Source: an uncultured Opitutia bacterium | GTDB taxonomy: Bacteria; Verrucomicrobiota; Verrucomicrobiia; Opitutales; Puniceicoccaceae | Assembly: GCA_913056175.1 (NCBI GenBank) | Contig: CAJXLM010000008.1 | Span: 1 to 64,000 of the forward strand | Reading direction: 5' to 3' | Length of the DNA stretch: 64,000 bases | Shown: positions 39,501-47,411 of the stretch, in pieces | Position numbering within the stretch: position 1 is the first letter of the stretch | How the letters are laid out: each line of letters starts with the position of its first letter | The notes under the pieces: model-generated | What the model saw: the letters and a program-made list of their open reading frames with translations, nothing else | Told to the model about the DNA's origin: nothing | Databases searched by the model: none | Program-made: the position numbers and the translations under genes

Positions 39501-39634
39501 AGACACCCCTTGAACGAGTTTCCTACGCGGAATGGTTCTGCAGGGGACGAAGAGAGGGCGCTTTTCCGAGGACTGATTATGGGTGTCTGTGATGCAGTGT
39601 GATGCAGTGATGCACTCGCTATGGGTGTCTGTGG
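39499..39634. mobile_element. About 95-bp hairpin element E3 plus an extra repeat copy
   Basis: E3 starts GCAGACACCCCTTGAAC (39499-39515) and ends TTATGGGTGTCTGTGATG (about 39577-39594); its interior matches E1. A short direct repeat (gatgcagtgtgatgcagtgatgca) follows, then a further forward repeat copy ATGGGTGTCTGTGG at 39621-39634, about 40 bp before the end of the helicase gene. Confidence 0.7.
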
Positions 39635-39672
39635 ACTACGCGGGACTGGGTAGAGGGGGAGAGGAGAGGCGA

Positions 39673-40929
39673 TCAACGTCGTTTTGTACGAGTGCCCTGG
39701 GTTCTTCCACGGGAGGATCGGCGACTTTGCCGGTTCGGACGAGTGTCCTTGGAGGCACGAGTCTTCTTCCGGGCGCGTGCCGTCTGCTCGCATCGATGTT
39801 CGTGTGCGAAGTCCTCGGGCAGGTCGGCTCCCAAGGCGCGTTCCACGTCTTGTAGGAGAGAGATTTCCTCCCGGCTGCAAAGCGAGACGGCCTTGCCGGA
39901 GGCTCCGGCTCGCGCGGTTCTGCCGATGCGGTGGACATAATTTTCCGCTTCCATGGGCAAGTCGAAGTTCACGACCAAGCCAATATCCTTCACATCGATA
40001 CCCCGCGCCGCCACATCGGTGGCGACCAACACGGGGACCTTCCCGCTGCGGAATCTCTCGAGTGACTTTTGGCGCGCGCTCTGGCTCTTGTTCCCGTGAA
40101 TGGCTTCGCTTTGGATTCCCGCCTTGGAGAGGCGTTCTGCAAGTCGGCCGGTGCCGTGTTTGGTTTTGGAAAATACGAGGCAGCGGTCGGTGTGATTTTG
40201 GAGGAGCAAACCCGTTAGGGCCGTAAACTTGTGGGAGCGGTCGAGGAAGCGAACGGAGTGCTGGAGGCGATCGGCCGTTTTGCGCTCGGGTGTGATCCTG
40301 ATTTCGCGGGGTTGATCGAGGAGACTTTGGGCCAGCTCGGCGATGGCCGGTGGCATCGTTGCGGAGAAGAGAAGGCCCTGCCGTTGCGCCGGCAAGTGCT
40401 TGGCGATTTTGCGGACTTCGGGCAGGAAACCCATGTCCAGCATGCGGTCGGCTTCGTCGAGAACGAGACATTGGACTTCGCTGAGGTCAGCAATCCCCTG
40501 GCGAAGAAGATCCAGCAGTCGACCCGGACAGGCGACGAGGACATCCACGCCATTGCGAAGCTTTTGCTCCTGTGGTTTTTGCGAGACTCCCCCGTGGACG
40601 AGGGCGCACCGGAATCGGATTTGGGCACCGTAAACCCGGAAGCTCGCCGCAATCTGCACGGCGAGCTCCCTTGTCGGTGTGAGCACAAGATTGCGCACCT
40701 CTCCGGGATATGCCTTGCGATTCTCGCAGTGCAGCCTGTGGAGGATGGGGAGGGCAAACGATGCCGTTTTGCCCGTCCCCGTCTGGGCAACGGCGAGAAG
40801 ATCTTCCCCGTTGAGGATCGGGGGAATGCTTTCTAACTGGACGGGGGAGGGATGGTGGTAGCCTTTCTGCTCCAGGGTTTTCTGGAGGCAAGGAGCCAGT
40901 GGTAATTCTTGAAAGGAAGGAGAGGTCAT
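39673..40929 (-). CDS. DEAD-box RNA helicase (RhlE-like)
   Basis: ATP-dependent RNA helicase of 418 residues. Motifs in order: Q motif with F...GYHHPSPVQLESIPPIL, motif I AQTGTGKT, Ia PTRELAVQ, Ib in VACPGRLLDLL, motif II VLDEADRMLDMGF, motif III SATMP, motif V ATDVAARGIDV and motif VI HRIGRTARAG. A basic, Arg/Lys/Ser-rich tail of about 50 residues (ending RGRTQGTRTKRR) fits RNA binding. The ATG at 40929 gives MTSPSFQELPLAPCLQ; the in-frame extension to 41016 is not family-like. A piece of its 3' region is duplicated at 39446-39500. Confidence 0.95.
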   Translation of the reverse strand: MTSPSFQELPLAPCLQKTLEQKGYHHPSPVQLESIPPILNGEDLLAVAQTGTGKTASFALPILHRLHCENRKAYPGEVRNLVLTPTRELAVQIAASFRVYGAQIRFRCALVHGGVSQKPQEQKLRNGVDVLVACPGRLLDLLRQGIADLSEVQCLVLDEADRMLDMGFLPEVRKIAKHLPAQRQGLLFSATMPPAIAELAQSLLDQPREIRITPERKTADRLQHSVRFLDRSHKFTALTGLLLQNHTDRCLVFSKTKHGTGRLAERLSKAGIQSEAIHGNKSQSARQKSLERFRSGKVPVLVATDVAARGIDVKDIGLVVNFDLPMEAENYVHRIGRTARAGASGKAVSLCSREEISLLQDVERALGADLPEDFAHEHRCEQTARARKKTRASKDTRPNRQSRRSSRGRTQGTRTKRR

Positions 40930-41464
40930 GATCGGGGTGCGGGACTCCCGTGGGGAACGAGTGCGCCCGCTCGGGTGCGATGAGACGAAGCGATGGGCCG
41001 GACATCCATCGCTCATCGAAACAGACTTCTCCGGTGGGGGATGCTGTCCACCCCTCGTAGGATATAGGGGCCTGATTCGGAGGGAGAAGCAATCCTCAAA
41101 TTTGCTGCGCGAGATTGGTTGGCCCGGTCACGCGGTGCTCCCCGTCCGAAGGAGATCCACCTCAATCCGGAAGCACTGGCGCCACCGGACGATCCGATAA
41201 CCCTTCCGCGTGGGCGTGAGATGGGTGTTGATTCACGGCGCTCATTCCAGGTTCTCCTCCCTTCCCCGCAAAGATCCAGCGGTTTTTCGTCCTCGATTAC
41301 CGCCCGGGCTGTTCGCAGGGACTGCGCAGGCAAACTTCCGGAGAGTCTCCTCGGCTGCCGAAGGATCGACCCTCGATCCACAACCTCCGGACCACGGATC
41401 ATTGAAACGGGTGTCTGCAAAAAAGTTTCCCCCGGTCGTTTTTCTGGGGGCTTTGCCAGTTCCG
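40930..41464. other. Intergenic region with repeat traces
   Basis: About 535 bp without a convincing gene. A partial forward repeat copy (ATGGGTGTTGATTCAC at about 41221-41236) and a better one (AACGGGTGTCTGCAAAA at about 41406-41422) lie here. The first is followed by GATTCAC, as in the E1/E2 ends. Otherwise nothing recognisable. Confidence 0.45.
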
Positions 41465-42691
41465 CTAGCCTCGCGACCACAACGCCCGGCCGGAGGTGGC
41501 GGCAACGACGAGGCCTACGAGTGCAAACACTGAGAAGGCGGCGTTGTAGCTGAAGGTTTGGATGGTCCAACCACCGACGACCGAGCCCAGCACTTGCCCC
41601 ACCGCAATGGAGACGAAAGGAAGCACGGGTCCCTGGGAGGGATTGGCGCGGGCCACTCGCACGCTTCGCACGAGATAGTACCCGGTCATGCACATGTAGG
41701 AGGCTCCGAAGAGAGCGGAGACACCCATCACCACCGGAAAATTGCCCGGCTGGATCGCGAGCAGGAGCAGGGATACCGAAAGCAGGCCGAGAGTCGCGTC
41801 ATGGGAGCGATCCGTACCGTACCGGTCCAGCCAGTCCCCAGCTCCGATCCCGAGGAGGCCCCCGAGGCCAACCGCTAGCCACATCCATCCGGTGGCCCCA
41901 CGAGCCAGATTGCCCGCTTCAGTGGCATAGTCCGGGCCAAAAATCCAGAAGAGCGAGCTGACCATGCCCATCGTAGCGGCCAGCGCGCTCATGCGAAGCA
42001 GGTCGAACCGCTGTCCGGAGGGTAGGCGGGCGGTACCTAGTTCACGGGCTCTCCAGTGACGGAGGGAAAAGCGCCCCGGGGGCAGCCGCCATCCCGCGAG
42101 GAGGCATCCAACGAGGGCGATTCCCGTAAAGCACGCGTAGACAAGCCGCCAGGAGTCGGGGAAGACGGCGTAAGCGGGCACCGAAGCCATGATGCCAAGG
42201 CTGGTCCCTGCATTCAGCGTAGCGTTGACCCTCCCGCGCAGACGGTCGGGGATCACACTTTCCACTGCGGATGCGAGGATCGGGGTGGAAAGACCGGTGC
42301 AGATTCCACAGACACTCACTCCGACCGCGAGTACGAATCCATTGGGTGCCAAGCTCATCAGGGCCATGCCCACTCCCCCCAAACCCAGCGTTGCGACCCC
42401 GCCAGATCGAATGCCGGCAAAATCGAGCAGACGTGGCCCCGTGAAGATACCGAGGACAAAGAAAAAGAAGGGAAGGGCCCCGATGATTCCCGCAAGGCCG
42501 AGCCCGATACCGAGATCCTCCCGCACCGCAGGCAGAAGCAACCCGAAGGCAAAGCGGGCCAAGCCGTAGGTAATGGCGATCAAAAAGCTACCGAAAGCCG
42601 CAAAAAGCCAGACCGAGGTAGGACGGGCTTCATGGGCCGGGGGAGCTCCTCGAGGATCCGTGGATTGAGCATTGAATGGTCCGTTTCTCAC
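41465..42691 (-). CDS. MFS transporter (YbfB/YjiJ-like)
   Basis: A major facilitator of about 408 residues with twelve hydrophobic segments. Features: FLIAITYGLARFAFGLLLPAV in helix 1, IGALPFFFFVLGIFTGPRL, the intracellular loop after helix 4, DRLRGRVNATLNAGTSLGI, and a C-terminal half starting FDLLRMSALAATMGMVSSLF. The layout resembles YbfB/YjiJ-type permeases, whose substrates are mostly unknown. No ATG fits near the start; I used the GTG at 42691, about 33 residues before the first helix, but the start is uncertain. It lies alone in a repeat-free segment (41.4-44.5 kb) inside the accessory region. Confidence 0.88.
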   Translation of the reverse strand: MRNGPFNAQSTDPRGAPPAHEARPTSVWLFAAFGSFLIAITYGLARFAFGLLLPAVREDLGIGLGLAGIIGALPFFFFVLGIFTGPRLLDFAGIRSGGVATLGLGGVGMALMSLAPNGFVLAVGVSVCGICTGLSTPILASAVESVIPDRLRGRVNATLNAGTSLGIMASVPAYAVFPDSWRLVYACFTGIALVGCLLAGWRLPPGRFSLRHWRARELGTARLPSGQRFDLLRMSALAATMGMVSSLFWIFGPDYATEAGNLARGATGWMWLAVGLGGLLGIGAGDWLDRYGTDRSHDATLGLLSVSLLLLAIQPGNFPVVMGVSALFGASYMCMTGYYLVRSVRVARANPSQGPVLPFVSIAVGQVLGSVVGGWTIQTFSYNAAFSVFALVGLVVAATSGRALWSRG

Positions 42692-43073
42692 CTCAATCGC
42701 TCTCGGTGGGGTTGCCTTTGTGATGCATGAACCGGAGCGAAGAACCGCGAGGGGAATTTGCAAATCGTGTCGGCGACCTGAGCGGCAAGCTCGCGTCGGA
42801 AACAACCGTGACCCTCTAGACGGATTGCCCCACCCGCAGCTCCCACATCCTTCCTCGCCGCAATGGAGTTTCCCGGCAATCAAGCGCCTCTTCACGGTAT
42901 CCCGCCGCACAGAAGGTCGGATCGACAGGCGAGCCCAAAGAGAATGCACCCGTAGAAGATCCCTTTGAACAGTTCCCCGTGGAGCCCCATGGGCCACCGT
43001 TTCGCTTCGCCGCTTGCCCAAACCCGCGGAATCTTCGTAGACCTCCGGCGAAATCACTCCAACCCTCCGAACC
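42692..43073. other. Divergent intergenic region, no gene seen
   Basis: About 380 bp between the leftward transporter and the rightward FMN reductase gene, presumably carrying both promoters. No clear promoter motifs, repeats or small genes were found. Confidence 0.4.
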
Positions 43074-43655
43074 ATGACCACTTCCCCCCGAATCCTCGTC
43101 TTTGCCGGCAGCGCCCGGCAGGAGTCCCTGAACAAACGCCTCGCCCGTGCGGCTGCTGCCACCGCCCGGGAGCTTGGTGCCGAGTCGACGTTCCTCGACC
43201 TTGCGGATCATCCCATGCCGCTCTTTGACCAGGATCTCGAGGCTGCGGACGGGATGCCGGCCAGCGCGCGTGCTTTCCGCGAGCAGCTCGCCTCCCATGA
43301 TGGTTTCCTGATTGCCTCGCCGGAGTACAACAGCTCGCTCACGCCGCTCCTGAAGAACGCCCTCGACTGGGCGTCCCGGGCTCCGGGGGGCGGGGGCGAT
43401 CTTTCCGCCTATCAGGGGAAAATCGCCGGGCTGCTTGCCGCGTCGCCGGGAGGGCTCGGAGGCTTGCGCGGCCTCGTTCACCTCCGCGCCATCCTCGGTA
43501 ACATCGGAGTGCACGTAGTGCCGGCCCAGATGGCCCTCCCCGCCGCGGGTGATGCCTTCGGAGAAGATGGAAGCCTTCTGGACGAAGGTCAGGCCTCCCG
43601 GGTACGGTCGGTGGTCGAGGAGGTCGTCCGGGTGGCGACGGCTCTGCGCGGTTGA
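43074..43655 (+). CDS. NADPH-dependent FMN reductase family protein
   Basis: A 193-residue flavodoxin-fold reductase. The phosphate-binding loop for FMN is VFAGSARQESLNKRLARAAA, and FLIASPEYNSSLTPLLKNAL with DWASRA is the hallmark of the NADPH-dependent FMN reductase/chromate reductase group. AGLLAASPGGLGGLRGLVHLR completes the fold. Probable roles are flavin, quinone or azo-type reduction in the cytoplasm. It is divergent from the MFS gene. Confidence 0.93.
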   Translation: MTTSPRILVFAGSARQESLNKRLARAAAATARELGAESTFLDLADHPMPLFDQDLEAADGMPASARAFREQLASHDGFLIASPEYNSSLTPLLKNALDWASRAPGGGGDLSAYQGKIAGLLAASPGGLGGLRGLVHLRAILGNIGVHVVPAQMALPAAGDAFGEDGSLLDEGQASRVRSVVEEVVRVATALRG

Positions 43656-43962
43656 ACCCGGCAAGGGCGAGTCGGGGTCATTGGGCTCGAGCCCTCGCTC
43701 GGCCCGTGGGGAAACCTGCAGGTTGTTGGCCCCGGCGCCACAGACCTCTCCAGAGCGCTTCCGGCGGTAAAGGGCGGCGGGTGGAGGATGGGGAGCCCTT
43801 ACGGCCGGATCTTTCTGGGCAGATCCCTTGTGTGGAGGTCGGCTGGTCTCGGGTTCTTCGGGGATAGCCGGCTAGGCTCCGCCCGGTCGCACTCCCGGCG
43901 GGGCCTCGCTGCGCAAGGTCACAGATCGACGGGCACCGTGGGAACCGCACTTGCTGACCCGC
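43656..43962. other. Intergenic region, no gene seen
   Basis: About 300 bp between convergent genes. Short GC-rich inverted segments are present but no clear terminator with a T-run. No repeat copies. Confidence 0.4.
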
Positions 43963-44388
43963 TCAGTCCGGCTTGTTGGACTTCCCGGCGAAGAGCTCCC
44001 ACCGCCGCCTCTCGATTTCCTGGCAGAGGGGAATGTCGGCGGGAGCCCAGTGCAGGAGCCGCCATTCCTCGGGTGGTAGCCATCGCAATCCGGTGTGCTC
44101 ACGAAGCTCCACGGTGGGGCGGGTCGAAGTCCGCGCGAGAAATGGCAGCAGCTGGATCGGGCCGAAGGTGTAGTGATGGTTGATGAGGGTCAGGGGTTGC
44201 AGCCCGGGCGGTAGCTCGAGCGCGAGTTCTTCCCGGATCTCCCGGCGTAGGCAAAGCTGCGGGGTCTCTCCCGGTTCCACTTTTCCGCCTGGAAATTCCC
44301 AAAGACCCCCGAGGGACTTGCCGGCAGGACGACGGACCGCGAGGACAAATCCGACGGAATCGGCAAGAACAAGGCAGGCAACGCGCAC
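43963..44388 (-). CDS. Nudix hydrolase (MutT-like)
   Basis: About 141 residues containing the Nudix box GGKVEPGETPQLCLRREIRE followed by EL, with the LGGLWEFPGGK entry typical of MutT/8-oxo-dGTP diphosphatases. LINHHYTFGPIQLLPFLA and LREHTGLRWLPPEEW match the second half of the family. The start is taken at the GTG at 44388 (VRVACLVLADSVG); the frame is open to 44502 and could give a longer protein. A nucleotide-pool cleaning role is likely but not provable. It borders the dense repeat array on its upstream side. Confidence 0.88.
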   Translation of the reverse strand: MRVACLVLADSVGFVLAVRRPAGKSLGGLWEFPGGKVEPGETPQLCLRREIREELALELPPGLQPLTLINHHYTFGPIQLLPFLARTSTRPTVELREHTGLRWLPPEEWRLLHWAPADIPLCQEIERRRWELFAGKSNKPD

Positions 44389-44523
44389 GCGCCTCCATGG
44401 AGAATCCTTACCCGAGGACGGGCGAGACTTTCTTCCGGAAAGGTCGCCTTTTCGCCGTGAGACGATGCGATCGGCTCCGGCAGGGATCGTCTGGCCCAGC
44501 AAGCGGAAGCGGAGGGAGTCTTG
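44389..44523. other. Upstream region of the Nudix gene
   Basis: Short spacer between the Nudix start and the first array unit. It presumably holds the Nudix promoter; none was identified. Confidence 0.3.
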
Positions 44524-45667
44524 TTGGGGTGTCCGAAGATTGTCTTAACTGGGTGTCCGCAAATCTTCCGTCTTCGGGCCGGGGAGTAGCGTGGAGTGGC
44601 GTCAACCAATGGGTGTTTATAAATTTGCCCCATGAAAACCATGGGTATCCTCATGGTCCGGCGAAAATAATGGGTGTCTTCGGAGTGCCCCGCAAAATCC
44701 CCCGGCGAGCGAGAATCCCCAAGTGTCCCCATGGACTCTTGGAGAGTTATGGGTGTCTACGAAGTCCGCTGGGAAACTGTGGGTGCCCACAAAATGATCA
44801 CTCAGCCCGAGGGGAAACCTGCAAGTTTTTATCACCCGCGCAACCGCACCACAGACCACCACTCCCACGAAACGAGTGGGGAGCTCAAATCGTCGCTGAT
44901 GGGTGATTGTCGCGCGCTGAGGGTGAGTGGGTACGTGGAGCGGTGTCTGTGAAATTCGAAGGTCCGTTGGGAAACCATGGATGTCTGCGAAATTCCCCCG
45001 GCAAAATCCCCGGCCGAGTGAGAATCCCCGAGTGTCCCCATGGACTCCAGGAGAGCTGTGGGTGTCTGCGGAGTCCAAATGGGTGTCTGCGGAATTCCCC
45101 GCAAAATCCCCGGGGCGAGCGAGAATCCCCGAGTGTCCCCATGGACTCCATGAAGACTATGGGTGTCTGCGGAATTCCCCGCAAATTCCCCGGCCGAGTG
45201 TGAATCTCCGAGTGTACCCGTGGACTCGAGGAAAGCTATGGGTGTCTGCGGAATCTCTTATGGGGATTGTTGCGTGCTGCGAGTGAGTGGGTGCGTGGAG
45301 GGGTTTCTGGGAAATTCAAAGGCTCTTTGGAGAGACATGGGTGTCTGCGAAATTCCCCCGGGAAACATGGGTGTCCGCAAAATTTCCGAGATTTCCCGAG
45401 TGTCCCCCTGGACTCCAGGAGAGCTGTGGGTGTCTGCGGAGTCCGCTGGGAAACGGTGGGTGCCTTTGGAGTCACCGAGGAAGATGTGGGTGTCTGCGAA
45501 TCTCCTGGGAAGCAGTGGGTGCCTTTGGAGCTACCGAGGATCTTGTGGGTGTCTGCGGCTTTCCTGGATTTCCGAAGAAGATGTGGGTGTCTGCGGATTT
45601 AGTGGGTGTCTTCGAAGTTCTTCGAAGTTTCCGAGGAAGACGTGGGTGTCTGCGAACCTATGGGTGA
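44524..45667 (+). repeat. Dense array of ATGGGTGTCTGCGGAA repeats
   Basis: About twenty forward-orientation copies of (A/G)TGGGTGTCTGCG(G/A)A and variants, counted by eye, occupy roughly 1.1 kb; in the right half they are 18-60 bp apart. Many belong to a longer tandem unit of about 79-80 bp: repeat, then TTCCCCGCAAAATCCCCGG, then GAGAATCCCCGAGTGTCCCC, then ATGGACTCCAGGAGAGCT, as at 44977, 45079 and 45159. A higher-order duplication of about 361 bp is also visible (44896-44975 resembles 45257-45336). GCGG and CCGC flank AATTCC inside the unit and can form small hairpins. Unit lengths are not multiples of three and the frames lack coding character, so it is judged non-coding. It is unlike CRISPR, having no fixed-length unique spacers. 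Confidence 0.85.
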
Positions 45668-45998
45668 CAATCGCGGCAGCGTCCGGAAGGCCGCTGGATC
45701 TCCTCCCCCGGTCGGGCCGGGTTCCGTTTTGGGTCCACCGCCTTCTGGGCTGGGCGCGGCCAGCTCGGTGGTGCTTTGGGTGGGCGGCGAGCACGGTTCG
45801 GTGGGTGTTGTCGGTGCCGATTGGTGGGGGTCTGCTTGTGGGGAGAAGGGAGGTCTCCCTCGGATCGGTACCCCCTTGCTCCACCCTACCCTCCATTCCT
45901 TCGGGCCGGGGAGTTCGGATCCCGGCTCACGGTTCGGGAACCCCCGAGAGAAACCCGGCCGCCCGCTGGGTTGGCGGGAACGGGAGGCGGGAGCCCGG
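45668..45998. other. Spacer between repeat array and ribF, no gene seen
   Basis: About 330 bp with no repeat core. It should contain the end of the long leftward ribF operon transcript, but no classical terminator was recognised. It marks the right boundary of the repeat-bearing region. Confidence 0.4.
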
Positions 45999-46949
45999 TC
46001 AGGGGAGGGAGCGGAAGTGGGCGCGGGCTGCCTCGGTATCCTCGGTAATGGCCGCCCGGAGGGCCTCCAGGCCGGAGAATTTCTGTTCGCGGCGGCGGAG
46101 TTGGAGCAGTTCGACAAGGAGAGTGTCCCCGGGGCCGGCGCCGGGCTCGTCGAGGGAGTGCACCTCGAGGACCGGTGCGGTGCTTTCCTCGACGGTAGGG
46201 CGGAGTCCGAGGTTGGCGACGGCCGGCCGGGGGGCCGCGTCCGGCGGGTCCGGGGCGAGCCGGTACCGGGCGAAGTAGACGCCGAGCAGGGGCCGGATCT
46301 CGGCGGTGAAGGGGAGATTCAGGGTGGGGAACCCGATGGTGCGGCCGAGTTGCTTGCCGGTCTGCACGGGCGCGACCACCAGGTAGGGGTCGACCAGCAG
46401 GGGCTGGACCGTTTCGATCGGTTCGGTGGCGAGCAGTCGGCGGATGCGGGTGCTGCTGACGGCTTCGGCACCTGCCTGGACCCGGTCGACCGCGTGCACG
46501 CGGACCCGTTGTTTCCCGAGGAACTGGTGGAGGAACCCGGCGTCGCCTTCCCGCCCCTTGCCGAAACGGAAGTTGGAGCCCACCGCTACGGAGGTGAGTG
46601 TCGGCACGGTCGCGAGCAGTCCCTCGAGGAATTCCGTGGCCGAGCGGGCGGCAAAGGGGGCGTGGAAGGGTTGTTCGAGGTAGAGGTCCATCCCGAATTC
46701 CCGCAGGCGGGCCTGTTTGGCGGCGGGCGGGTAGATCATCGGGGTGGGCGACTCGGGCCGAAAGAGGTGGCTCGGATGCGGTTCGAAAGTCAGCACACCG
46801 GAGAGGCCCCCGTCGGACCGGGCCGCCTCGCGGGCCTGGCGAAGAACGGCGCGGTGACCGAGGTGAACCCCGTCGAACATGCCGATGGCGAGGTGGACTG
46901 GCCGGGATTCCTTCCGGAGGCAAGCAAAGGGGGCGGGGAGGATCTTCAT
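45999..46949 (-). CDS. ribF: Bifunctional riboflavin kinase / FAD synthetase
   Basis: Makes FMN from riboflavin and then FAD. The 316-residue protein has the nucleotidyltransferase domain first, with AIGMFDGVHLGHRAVL (a GMFDGVHxGH variant), VLTFEPHPSHLF and SVAVGSNFRFGKGREGD. The linker carries SSTRIRRLL, and the riboflavin kinase domain has LGRTIGFPTLNL and VANLGLRPTVEES. Its ATG overlaps the tsaE stop (ATGA). It is the last gene of the leftward glyQS-to-ribF run. Confidence 0.96.
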   Translation of the reverse strand: MKILPAPFACLRKESRPVHLAIGMFDGVHLGHRAVLRQAREAARSDGGLSGVLTFEPHPSHLFRPESPTPMIYPPAAKQARLREFGMDLYLEQPFHAPFAARSATEFLEGLLATVPTLTSVAVGSNFRFGKGREGDAGFLHQFLGKQRVRVHAVDRVQAGAEAVSSTRIRRLLATEPIETVQPLLVDPYLVVAPVQTGKQLGRTIGFPTLNLPFTAEIRPLLGVYFARYRLAPDPPDAAPRPAVANLGLRPTVEESTAPVLEVHSLDEPGAGPGDTLLVELLQLRRREQKFSGLEALRAAITEDTEAARAHFRSLP

Positions 46950-47410
46950 GCGGGCGGGGGCAATCGTCCTTCTTCAACGGTGAGTTGTCGCCCGGAGGTG
47001 CCGGGCATTGCGGCGAGACGCAGGTGGAGGAGCGGGTGGGGGAGGCTCCCGGTTCCGACCCGCTCCGGCCACTCCACGCAGAGGAACCACGGGGAGTGGA
47101 GTTGTTCCTCGAGGAGGAGCTCCTCGTAGTCGTCCGCTCCCCGGAGGCGGTAGGCGTCGAGGTGTACCAGGGTGCCCCGCTCAGTGGGGTAGCTGAGCAG
47201 GTAGGTGTAGGTCGGGCTTTTCACCCGCGCGTGGGTGCCCAGTCCCTCGGCCAGCCCGCGCACCAGGGTGGTCTTCCCGGCCCCGAGCTCGCCGCTCAGC
47301 GCGACCGTGTGGTCCGGAGCCAGCCGTTCGCCGAGTCGGCGGCCCCAGGCATGGGTGGCCTCCTCGTCGGGGAGGCACACGGTGACGCGTTCCCTGGACC
47401 CGGCCGTCAT
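46946..47410 (-). CDS. tsaE: tRNA threonylcarbamoyladenosine biosynthesis ATPase TsaE
   Basis: P-loop ATPase that works with TsaB and TsaD to make t6A37 in tRNAs decoding ANN codons. At 154 residues it is normal in size. Motifs: GRRLGERLAPDHTVALSGEL, Walker A GELGAGKTTLVRGL, VKSPTYTYLLSYP and LVHLDAYRL. The C-terminus CVEWPERVG matches the conserved WPE. The ATG at 47410 is one base after the thiL stop codon, and its stop overlaps ribF. The partner genes are not in the window. Confidence 0.96.
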   Translation of the reverse strand: MTAGSRERVTVCLPDEEATHAWGRRLGERLAPDHTVALSGELGAGKTTLVRGLAEGLGTHARVKSPTYTYLLSYPTERGTLVHLDAYRLRGADDYEELLLEEQLHSPWFLCVEWPERVGTGSLPHPLLHLRLAAMPGTSGRQLTVEEGRLPPPA

Positions 47411-47411
47411 C

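Noticed and set aside
29022-41422. Integron gene-cassette array with attC sites
   Set aside because: The spaced inverted repeats lack attC-type RYYYAAC/GTTRRRY core sites, genes lie on both strands with large spacers, and no integron integrase is present.
44524-45667. CRISPR array
   Set aside because: Repeats are short and variable, spacing ranges widely, spacers are themselves repeated, and no cas genes are present.
44674-47129. Long open frames through the repeat array (for example 45163-46278, 45606-47129) as repeat proteins
   Set aside because: Repeat units of 79-80 bp are not multiples of three, several frames and both strands stay open equally, and the frames run antisense through ribF.
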